NCBI RefSeq assembly: GCF_921293095.1
Contig: NC_060247.1
Span: 112,487,111 to 112,551,110 of the forward strand
Length of the DNA stretch: 64,000 bases
From: Ischnura elegans
Lineage: Eukaryota > Arthropoda > Insecta > Odonata > Coenagrionidae
Direction: 5' to 3'
Shown here: one piece after another, positions 1 through 10,600 of the stretch
How positions within the stretch are numbered: the stretch's first letter is position 1
Layout of the letters: the number at the start of each line of letters is the position of its first letter
Position numbers and translations under genes: made by a program
Notes under the pieces: model-generated
What the model was told of the DNA's origin: nothing
Seen by the model: only the letters and a program-made list of their open reading frames with translations
Database searches by the model: none

Positions 1-570
1 AGAGGAAGGGATAGAAGCGATGTAATCAGGACCGAATCTACCACACGAAACCATATACAATGAACTTTTCGCTCGCAGACATGATCCGATTTGGTGCTTT
101 TGAAATGCATAACAGATACTTCCGAGAAGATTCCGACAGTAAAAAGATCGTTTGTACGAGCATTGATGGCGTGGATCAAAAACGCGGCCGCTGCGTCTTG
201 GCTGAGATAGCAAGCCCGCGGAAATGTCCCAGGATTGTCTCCGAAAGCTCATTCAGAATGTCAATGTATCCCACATAGCCGCTAGTAAGTAGCAATTGCT
301 AAGACGTTTACCAGGGAGTGTGTACATTTTTTATCCACATCTACCATCAATGACCACGCTGCTCCATGAAAATTAAGCAATTCTACGTAGCTGCTATTTA
401 TCACCAAATTTATTAAATTTGGCAAGTATAATATATGGGTTTTTCGATACATGATTATAATTCGATGATTTTTTTCTTGAGTCAAAATTTAAAAAAAAGC
501 ATTCATTATGGGATAAGGGCTAAAGGGAACAGGTCACCTGAGAGTTTGTACCGTTATCATAAAAAGTATT
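1..570. other. No supported feature
   Basis: AT-rich non-coding sequence. Open frames here are short and show no family resemblance or codon bias that I can defend. Confidence 0.5.
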
Positions 571-1241
571 TTATTCTTTAACGCGGTCCGAATTTCTCAT
601 CCCTTTAAAACACCCCACATTTATTTCTGCATTTGTGATTTCCTTCTCAATCTGTGTGAACATTTTTTTCACATCCTGTGACACCGCAACCCACATCTCG
701 CCTTTGAATAACGATCCCCTTACAACGAAGTCATCATTTTCCCAGTCGCATTTAATGTGCATAGGTTATACTGTGTATTTTTTTCAATTACATACTGTAA
801 TATGCTCCATGAATATTGTGAAAGTTAATTTTTCAAAGAGAAGGTATAAATTTTATCAAATTGCTACGATAATATCACCAAAACTCTTTGTTAAAACTTT
901 TGCGGTTTTTCATTATTGTAGTTTGAAACTTTTGTGGAATGTCTATGCGTCACATTTTGAATGGCCCCTATGATTTCTGACCGATGCTGTTCGCTATTCA
1001 AGATTCCTTGAAAACTGACCACGGATATATCGAAAAAGTTTTCCACTATAATCCACTGAATTTGCACAATGCAATATCTTGGCACTGCAAAAATTGCACA
1101 CTGCACATTTATCGTCCAGCTCACTAATGTGAAAATGCTGCCACAATTTGCAGGTGATTCTAATTCAATACGACTCCTCAATCCTGACGCAAATCTCAGA
1201 TACAAATCACAGTCATATTTGCGCACATGGACCACCCTCAT
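571..1241 (-). other. Degenerate minus-strand reading frames, family unknown
   Basis: Two minus-strand open stretches (1241-891, about 116 codons, and 762-571, about 63 codons) lie in line, separated by about 130 bp with stops. Their composition looks more protein-like than neighbouring shadows: hydrophobic and aromatic runs such as FTLVSWTINVQC and FFDISVVSFQG, and an acidic tryptophan-containing segment CDWENDDFVVRGSLF. I recognise no family. Likeliest explanations are a decayed repeat-encoded protein or exons of a broken gene; chance is not excluded. Confidence 0.3.
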
Positions 1242-3102
1242 TCTTTTGTATTTATTACATGCATATGGAAGATATTATTATTATTATTTGTGCTTTACTG
1301 AGTTTATTGCAAGCCTAAAATTAAAATACAGAAATCAAAATCATATAAACTATTACAGAAAGGTCTTTTTTCTGTCATTCCACATGCTCCGTTAATACTG
1401 CACCAACAGTGATAAATGAGGTATCAATTTAAAAGTTGAATCACCTGCTTCTGACGAAAAATTCAATCTCAAATTTTAAAACTTACCCATTAATTTTACT
1501 TAAAAATTTCGATTTATTCACGTCAAATACTCGCTCGAGGTATATAGACTCCACACTTTTTTTTGTTCTAACCTTCAAAAAATGGTTTAAAAACCTGTTA
1601 AACCCATAACTAAACCAAAGAAACGTAACCTAAGCAGACAAATATTAAAAATAAAATCTAAGAAGTATGAAGAATGTTAAACGTTCTCTAAAAGAAACAT
1701 CGTGTGTAAGGAGCTTAAAAGATAACGTGTATCACAAATAAGTAAAAATATTGTGTTGAAAGTATTCAAGAATTATTATCAACAGGAATCGACAACAAAA
1801 AATGAAAATAGTACTGTTATATTTATACAGTTACACCATTTCATTAACATACTTATTCCCTGATAGCGTGAAAGCGCAAAATTTTCGCACCGTTTACCTA
1901 GTTACTATAAAATTTGAACATGTAAAATGCATATTTTATCATACAATGGGGAGTCAGAAAAGGAACTGACAATCTCACGGTCATCTGAGAGTACATAAAT
2001 TTTCTTCATGTTGTTCACACCAAGTCATCAGCATAATAATTATTTTCATGCTTGGTTTCACTAAGAATTTCCTCTAAAAACTTTATTTAAAGAATTCAGC
2101 CAACCAAATTTACAATCCTAAATGTAAGACCCAACCATTGCCCACAGATTTAGAGAAAATCACAGAGGATACATGCTGTGTATTCTGAATCAAATACAAA
2201 GTGGCTTACTTTGCGTCCTCTAACATTGAACAGAGTAAAAAGCTCATTATGCAAGGTATTCAGTGACTTGACTTTTCGAACGTTCCACCCCTAGTAATTT
2301 CCTATGCGTGAAATCCATCATTGTCATGATAAACATGAGAGATATGGTATTTTAATGACTAGCCAAGCACAAAGTTTTCCATTCAAAACAACCAACACAT
2401 TAGCAATCCTTAGTTTACTTCAGAAAGGATTTCATGTCATTATAAAGATTAAAAATTAAATTTCACAAATATTCACATTGCAGTGAAGAAATAATATAAG
2501 CACAAGTATATCCATCCATTCCATTCATTTCAGGCACAGCATTTACAAAAAGTTCTTTCAAGCTAAAAATCACGAGGACAAGAGCGAATTCATTACATTT
2601 ATCAAACAGTCTTCACCACTACACCATCAAACAACCTGTGCTCATAAGTGTTTGTGTAATTGTTCTGTAGAGAATTGAAGAAAAATATGTTTCACTAAAA
2701 TAAAGAAAAAGTTGACTCATAAATGCAAATATCAAACATCTCAGCCACCATTAAGAGCAGAAGTCAGGGTAATATTTTACCACCATAAGGAAATAGGCCT
2801 AATAAAAGGTTTACCACTTAGAAGTAGACTTGGTTGCATATTCCTTACTTATTGTACCCAATTTTTTTATTCTAACTGAACACTGAAAGGACAAATTGAA
2901 AATGGGTTATTAGCATGTATAAATTCTATGGCTTTAAATGGGTAGAGCAACAATATACCAAAATTTTAAGATATTCTACAAAATCACAGATAAAATAGTA
3001 GTGTATGAAATTTAACTGCTTAATTGTGGCTGTATACTAATGAGGTATTTCACAGAATGGTCAACTATCAAGAACAAATATGTAATTCACTCTGGAATCT
3101 AA
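1242..3102. other. AT-rich intergenic sequence, no gene seen
   Basis: Contains a short TAT microsatellite near 1277-1290 and otherwise only very short frames. Upstream exons or a promoter of the plus-strand gene at 3121 could lie here or beyond the window edge, but I could not identify any. Confidence 0.45.
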
Positions 3103-3120
3103 TTGCAATACCATTCCCCA

Positions 3121-4401
3121 ATGCAACAACCACAGGTGGTGGACCCCAACTACCAGCTGATGGAGTCACAAGGCGCCAAGCACCCAGGGGCATCTTTGCC
3201 GATGATATCACGAGCCACAGCTGTCAGCGTGCGCCACAAACATCCTGGCCCCACTCACTGCACCAAGTCCAGCATCTTCAGAACCGTCAAACCGCCCACA
3301 GAGAATCCCTTGTCCTCGCTGGCTCCCCTCGGTGGCAAGGGGGACTGGGGTGAGGTGAAGACAAGCAAGGTGCACAGGGCAAAGGTCACCGACATGGATC
3401 TAGCAATTGGGTGGGACATTTATGCACCAATTAAAGCTGATGGGAAGGATCACATTGTAGGATCAGCACCATCAGTTTTCAACATCGTCCCGCCCCCTTC
3501 CCCCCCTTCTGGTAGCTGTGGCATGCCCGGAGGATGCGGCACACCACCTGGAGGTTGCGGCACGCCCCCTGGAGGATGTGGTACGCCCCCTGGAGGGTGC
3601 GGAACACCCCCTGGAGGATGCAGAACACCCCCTAGAGGATGCAGCATGCCCCCTCATAATGGCATCGAGAAGGCACCGTGCTCGTCCAAGCAGACCTCGC
3701 CCCCACACTCAAAGGCCACGTCCACAGCCACCAAGTCCCCTCCTACATCTCAACACAGCTCCAAACCACCAACACCCATGACCGCTCAAAGAAGCAGGGG
3801 TTCGTGGCAGCGCCCACCCCCTCCTCGCAAGGCGTGGGAGGAAAAGGAGAACAACAGCCCTAACCTCACATCCCCAATCAACCAGTTTCTTGGCAATGAG
3901 GTGAGGCAATGCTTCTCGAGTAACAATGCTCCGCAGGTTGCCAAAGACAGCAGCCGTCAGAGGCGATCCCACAGCACCCCAAACCTCACCAGAAACTCAA
4001 CAATGGGATCCAACGGCACCTTCCACAAATCGTGCGGTGCGTGCAACGAAAATCCAAAGTCCAACTCCCCACAGAAAAATTCGGAATCGAGCAGTTACAA
4101 GATGGCATTCAAGGCAGGGAAGCCAAACAACAGTCGGCCTGTGACAGCACACCCTGCGGGAGGGAGTGCGTCGACAATGAGTGAGGGAGCAAAGGTCAGG
4201 GTGCCAAAGCCGAGGGCGCCGTATGCGCGGCGGAGCTACTCCATCAGCACCCTGGCACCCCCATTCTCGCTGTGGCCAGGCAACCACCGGAGAGGTGCTC
4301 GTGAGTACCCAGAGCATTGGCGCCTCGCTTCCGTCTACCAGCACGCCTACAAGCCAATCCACAGCCGCAAGAGGCCCTTGCTCTCCACTGTGTATCAGTG
4401 A
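3121..4401 (+). CDS. Ser/Pro-rich protein of unknown function with Cys-Gly-Thr-Pro repeats (probable terminal or only coding exon)
   Basis: An intact frame of 426 residues if the ATG at 3121 is used. An in-frame TAA lies just upstream at 3100-3102, so either this ATG starts the protein or an intron ends near the CAG at 3133-3135 and the exon begins at 3136. Order: an N-terminal region with SSIFRTVKPP and GWDIYAPIKADGKD; a proline run; six heptads of GGCGTPP (3529-3654); a low-complexity Ser/Thr/Pro/Lys middle; then a conserved-looking basic and aromatic C-terminus with RRSYSISTLAPPFSLWPG and EYPEHWRLASVYQHAYKP, ending at TGA 4399-4401. No signal peptide or membrane segment is seen; a disordered cytoplasmic or nuclear regulatory protein is inference only. 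It converges on SMG9, whose stop codon lies 293 bp away. The frame stays open through high-GC sequence unlike its flanks, which supports a real gene. I do not recognise the family. Confidence 0.75.
   Translation: MQQPQVVDPNYQLMESQGAKHPGASLPMISRATAVSVRHKHPGPTHCTKSSIFRTVKPPTENPLSSLAPLGGKGDWGEVKTSKVHRAKVTDMDLAIGWDIYAPIKADGKDHIVGSAPSVFNIVPPPSPPSGSCGMPGGCGTPPGGCGTPPGGCGTPPGGCGTPPGGCRTPPRGCSMPPHNGIEKAPCSSKQTSPPHSKATSTATKSPPTSQHSSKPPTPMTAQRSRGSWQRPPPPRKAWEEKENNSPNLTSPINQFLGNEVRQCFSSNNAPQVAKDSSRQRRSHSTPNLTRNSTMGSNGTFHKSCGACNENPKSNSPQKNSESSSYKMAFKAGKPNNSRPVTAHPAGGSASTMSEGAKVRVPKPRAPYARRSYSISTLAPPFSLWPGNHRRGAREYPEHWRLASVYQHAYKPIHSRKRPLLSTVYQ
3529..3654 (+). repeat. In-frame 21-bp tandem repeat, six units
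   Basis: Six consecutive 21-bp units encode Gly-Gly-Cys-Gly-Thr-Pro-Pro; the last two units drift to GGCRTPP and RGCSMPP. Many unit differences are synonymous third-position changes, which suggests selection on the peptide. The array sits inside the coding region at 3121-4401. Confidence 0.9.
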
Positions 4402-4476
4402 GGAGAGCACGGCATGCCGACCAGGAGGAGGGCTGCAGATGGATTTTTCCAGTGAATGGACTTGTGATTTGTGAAT

Positions 4477-4482
4477 ATTAAA
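4477..4482 (+). terminator. Probable polyadenylation signal (ATTAAA)
   Basis: ATTAAA lies 76 bp after the stop codon of the plus-strand gene, followed by T/GT-rich sequence. It is the commonest variant of AATAAA and is well placed for a short 3' UTR. Confidence 0.55.
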
Positions 4483-4694
4483 GTCATGTGCACTTTCATA
4501 GTTAGTTAGGAAACTATACTTTTCTGCTCCTGAGATAGTGATATGACAATACCTTTTGAAGTTGTTTGTATAGTTACTCGATATATGTCAATTATATCAC
4601 ACCTTCAACGGGATGAATTTCACTCGATTTTTTTCTAATACAATAGTGCACATCATGCCTTATAATATTCCCCATACTCTCTTGAGGGCATGTA

Positions 4695-7600
4695 TCAAGG
4701 AAGGAGGCGGCTGTATTCCAAGAAGAATGTACTTTTCTTCACCGTATCCCATGTCTTGGAAGCATAGAGGAACCTGGAAGAAAATCAAAGTAATTTCTTA
4801 AATATTTTTCGTAGCTAAGCCAACAAATTACAGCACATACTATCCAATTAAATCAATACCAGCACTCAAAGAGCACACAAAGAAAGTAAAACAAGGCCTT
4901 TTCAGCTTATTGCCTAATATGTAAAAGTGAATCACAAAAAACAGTTAACTTTGAAGTAGCTCTAGAACTCATGGACAACACTAGTGATACTATAGAACAA
5001 AAATGGTGAAAATAGACTTATTCAAGCCACAGCAGAAAAAAACGCAAGGTAGAGAGAGATATGGGTAAGATCCACCCAGAGGAGGACAAACATGGATTTA
5101 TTACACCAATCTCATTCTACTTAGTACTCATCATTTCCAGTTTTACCTTTAACATTTAAAAATTACGACTGCTAACACTGAATTTATTCTTTCTGCCTTG
5201 TAGTGGCAGACTACACTATGACCATAGAGTAAGATAATTAGGTGCTTAAAAAGTAGCCAATCGGTGAAGACATTGAGGTGCCAGTTGGATAAAGTGGAAT
5301 GAGGTACCGAAAGGGCCCTATACAAAAAAAATTGAATGGCTTTCGTTAACATCAGGCGGTTGGGTCAATACCAATTGCTTTACATTGATTTAATGAGAAT
5401 TCAAGAAAATTTCATCAATATTTTGTTGATACATTCATTGAATTGCAAAGGCAATCAACATTGCATACTTCTGCCACCTTTACTTGACTGCTTTACATTC
5501 TGATTAACATCTCCTGCAGCATTCGCATTTATGATTACCTTATGTGATTTTTTCTTTACCTACACTAGTACACTCACAAATTGTTATTACCTATATCTTA
5601 AATAGTTTTATGCCAATGAAATAGTAAAATAGTTAGTCCGATAATGCACACAAAATGTAATAGATGAAAATGGAAACAGCACTTCATAGAGGCAATTTCA
5701 GTTGAAATAAAACATCACCTAAATAGCTAATGAATTCTTCATCAGCTAAAAAATTTCAGCGAATTAGTAATTCTAAGTAAATTGTAACGTTATGAAGAAT
5801 TAGTAAACATATGAGTCAATACCTTCTACAGAAAGAAGCCACTCATCAGAATCACTTAGGATACTGTAGTAATGCAGAACACAGTAGTTATTAGATAACT
5901 TGGTTCTTCACATTATTTCATACTATGTAGCTGTGGGTGAACATATGAACAACCCCATGAACTTCATGCATTATTTTTTTCACTACAATTCAGAAACAGA
6001 TTTTTTTATAGCAAAGCAATTATAGACATTAAAACATTTTATTGTTTAATTTGAACACTGGTTTTCATGAAAAAAGAGAAAAACCAAAACTTTTCTTAAA
6101 AGTGAAAAATCTCTTTCCAGCTACCCAACCCACTCTGCTTACACCAAAAGGGTCCATGAACCAGGGCTTTCCATTGGTCAGAGGTTATAATGCCCAGATG
6201 ATTTAATGAGATAGCCATACTGTAAGCATTTGTCACCACTTTCAGAGAGACTGGTAGCTCATCCCCTCTGTGCCGACTCCAAATCAACTCCCTTAGTCCT
6301 GTACCCTGAGACTACCTATATACCCAAGCCAAGCAGCCAATATTTGGCCAACGTAGGCATATAATCACAAAAGTAAAGTCCAGGAAGGACAGTCAGCAAA
6401 ATTGGCTGCCAAAGTTACAAACTTCCATCACACAGAATGTGTCGGATCCTTTATAAATTTCAACACCAGTGTACAGTATTGATCATCAGTAAACAATCTA
6501 TATCTACATACTACCCCACAAGCTGCCTAAAAGGCATGTGGCAGGGGGTGTTAGGACACCAGCTGATTAATATAAAAAGGAAATGCAAAATTGGCTGCCA
6601 AAGTTACAAACTTCCATCACACAGAATGTGTCGGACCCTTCATTAATTTCAACATCAGTGTACAGTATTGATCATCAGTAAACAATCTACATCTACATAC
6701 TACCCCACAAGCTGCCTAAAAGGCATGTGGCAGGGAATGTTAGGACACCAGCCGATTAATATAAAAAGGAAATGCAAAATTACGATTAGCATTTACTAAA
6801 GTCCTTCATGGTTCTGCAGACAAACTAATTCCCATATCTATTCATTCGGCTAAATGTCTCTCTTAACTTATTGCTTCTGTCAGACCTGGAAAGATAGTGG
6901 GGCTCTGATATTATGTTTTCAGTGTCACTCTTAAAGGTATCTATTCTCAATTTTTCAAACAATCTAAGCCTAGCGCACAGCCTCCGAGTCTCCAGTGGCT
7001 CACAGACTGATTCGCTTTTCATCTGGGTTATGCTGTCTATACCCCCATGGCAGTTTTTGATGAACCACACAGCTTTTCTTTGTATGTATTTTATTCAGTT
7101 CATAGATTAAGACTTTCTGCACAGGATCCCATATGCTCACTGCATATTCATGGTGCGGTCGGACAACATACCAGAACATTTTCTTAGAGCATACAAAATG
7201 GATTGATTGTCAATGAACATAACAGCATGAGAGAATTCAGGCACTGGGTTCGTTACAATAGAGGCTCTTTTAGGACAGCCTCATCCTCAGTTTGATATAC
7301 TGGCAGCAGGTGCTGAAATGATATGGTTTCTTTTATGTAAAGGACAGGACACTATGGCTTCTTGAAATGGAGTTGCATCACTAATGCATAAGTATAACAC
7401 TGAATTGAGAACATAGGCACACTTTGCAGAACAATTCACTGTCCCAAAACCATGGATACCACGCAATAATTTTGTTACCACATTCAGATCTTTCAAATAC
7501 TACAATGCCAGAGTGATCATTTTGACTATACCTGAGATTCACTTTCTCCATTATACATAAAGAATTTCATCCTATGATTATTCTTGGTATTTACTAGAGT

Positions 7601-10600
7601 AAAGTTAACCTAGGTGCCATAATACACTACCCTTCCATAGCCTGCCATAAATGGCAGACCATGTCAAATTTTGTCACCCACAATAACATACAGTGAGAGA
7701 AAAAGATCATCAAGTGAATGCATGGAGAATGATTATATTCCTTACAAAATTACCCCAAGAAATTTCAGGCTGTTTGGGTTCTTTTTGCATGAAAAAAGGC
7801 ATAACACATTTTTGCAGTCACATTGATATGGTTCGAGGAAATGTTGTGCCTCTGGTTAAACTAAATTTTGGACACTGTCAGTTTCATTATAAGCTGTGTT
7901 CCAGGAAAGTCACCCTATTCCCCAAACATAGCTAGTGAAAGTAAAGCCAATTGCTGATGATAACATGAATACTCACCAGTTTTTCTCCGAGAGGGGTGTG
8001 GTGGTGAGTGGAGTGCGTGGCAGCGAGTATATCTGGTTGCGCAAGTGCTGAACAAGGTGAGCAAAACTCGGATACTCCCCCTCTTCTCCATCTGTAAAGA
8101 GATTTCAATCAAAATCACATCCTCTTTCCCGTTCCCGTGTTTAAATTCTCAGAAAAAGGAAACCTGTTCCCATTGAGATACATGAGGAACATCTGAAGTC
8201 ACAATGTGTTAATATAATAAATAATAAAATATAATCTGAAGTGGGCAGTGCACATTCCCCTATATTCAGACCTTCACTCACATTGAAAATTCACGATAGT
8301 CACCATCCAGTCAAAAAATATGTGAAGACTCATCATCCTGATAGGTACATTGGATTACGTAAGTAAAGGATGGGGGTGAGCTTTCTGCATTCATCATTAA
8401 TGAAGTGTGATGAGATCATTACAGCCCATAACATTTATATAATCTCATTACTTATGGCAGAAAAGACTTGGCCATGACTTATGGAGAGAGGTTTCCAGGA
8501 ATTTAATCTAAAACTTTTATTTATTGTGCCAAGGGCAACTATGACACCTTTGATCGACATTCAGTTTAGAGTGACACCAGGCTTCCCAAAGGTTTAGGGT
8601 GAAAAAAATAAAGACTTTGAAGACCAATATAGACCAAAATACTTATCAAAATGAAGATCAAATATAGACCAAAACTGAATCAAAGTTAGCATAAAAATCA
8701 AGGCAAATCAAACCAAATCTGCATTATTATACAAAATTATACATTTAACTTTTTATTTACCCTATACATTTATAAAAGAGACAAGCCCAAAGCCCTTTGC
8801 CCAACAACAGTGGTGCAGGGGGGGGGGGGGTTGTCGGGGATAAACCCCCTCCCCCCAGAGCTCAGAGAAATTTTTAATTAAATAGTGTAAGGATTAATAA
8901 AATATTCCTAAGCCGTAAAACTCACCATTTTGAACCATTTATTTTAAAATTCCGCAATTTATTAATATCGCTCTACCGCTTATCCTGGTGGGTTTTCCAA
9001 ACCTCCACACACTATTAGTTGCACTGAAATCCCCCCAGCCTTAATTCCTAGCTGTGCCCCTGCCCAACAATACCCATGAATATTAAAATAGGATGAAATC
9101 CCCTAAACCATAGGCACACCCTCAAATCATGGAGCCAGACAATGTAATAACTAAAGACCAATTTACATCAAAATTTCAAATAACAACCAACATAGACTTT
9201 GATGTCAATTTCCGTTTTGACATAAAGAATTTAACTCCCTACAAAAATAACATCAACAGCCTCTTTTTTTGTGTCCTCATGGCAACTCTTTAACCCATTA
9301 ATCCCCAGCGTAGCATACATGCAACATTATGGAATTTTAATTCTTAGAAAAATCCTTCACTTCAGGATAATTTTCTCTTCGGTTTACTGGCATTTTGAAA
9401 AATCTCTAGTTCTAGAACTGTTCAAACTAAACAATTCAATATGGCCTGTTGGCAACTCAAAGTGATAATGGTTATTTTGCAGTGGGAACAGAAGGAGAAA
9501 ATAGAATGGGAAACTGCGCACTTACGTGTTCGAGGATTTGGCAAAAAACAAATAATTTTGTCGTCACCGTTGCTTCAAACAACTGGAATATTGAACCGAT
9601 AGTAAGGACGAAAAGGTATAACTGGCGGCAGAAGAAAAGTAAACCAATTCCTCAACTGAATGTCATCAACGACTACAATCAGGAAATGGGAGGGGTAGAT
9701 TTACACGATAATTCTGCTGCATGTCACCGTATCCAGATTAGGGGAAAAAATGGTGGTGGCCTCCATTGATAAATGGGCTCTATAGTGCAATGGTGAATGC
9801 GTGGTGATTTTACACATTAGTCACAGGCAAAGCAATTCCTCAGTTATACTCCCGGTTTGAGATCGTAAGAATTTTACTGAGGCAAGAAGTACTTTCCAAT
9901 ACAAAGGCTGATGACAATTGGCATAAAAATCAGTGCGCATATGCGGGACGCCCTAGGAAAAATGACATACGCCAGCAAGTCCGTCAAGACAGAATAGGGC
10001 ATTTCATCCAAAGGAATACTGATAACTCCCGGTGAAGATGTCAATTGTGCAAATCACATACAACGTTTGGGCATGTAAATTGCAATGTTTACCTTCATAC
10101 AGAACTTTTTCACACATTTAATCATAAGTGAAGATGGAAAATAAAAGATGCAACCTAAGTTAGAAAATTTGATTTTTTATTTATATTTATCGGAGTTATC
10201 CCAGCATTGCGTAAATGCAACATTATGTAAATCATATATTATGATGAATGTAATAAGGTTTTATGCAAATTCATCTTAATTAGGCCTAAATAAACCGGGA
10301 AATACGAAAAAACCAAAGTTTAAAGTTCTACATACAGTCTGGGGAATAATGGGTTAATACACTGCTCTTTACCTTGGCTCCATGGCAGCTTCGCATGCAA
10401 GGTGGGGAAACTCAAAAGATATGACCTGCTGTAACCACTATATAGACCACAAGTAAAAAAAATAGGCATATTATATTTTTCATATACCACATCGATACCT
10501 CCACTGCATTAATGCTCAACAATCGCCCACTGATTCAAATCCGCTCATCTAGATAGCCCTTATAATACTAGATGAGCAGATTTGATTCAGTTGGCGATTG

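Noticed and set aside
60-278. 72-aa ORF near the window start as an upstream exon of the 3121 gene
   Set aside because: No matching splice donor or similarity, and composition is not distinctive.
8821-8830. G-runs as assembly artefacts
   Set aside because: G-runs recur at the same place inside the ends of homologous MITE copies, so they belong to the elements; exact run length may still be uncertain.
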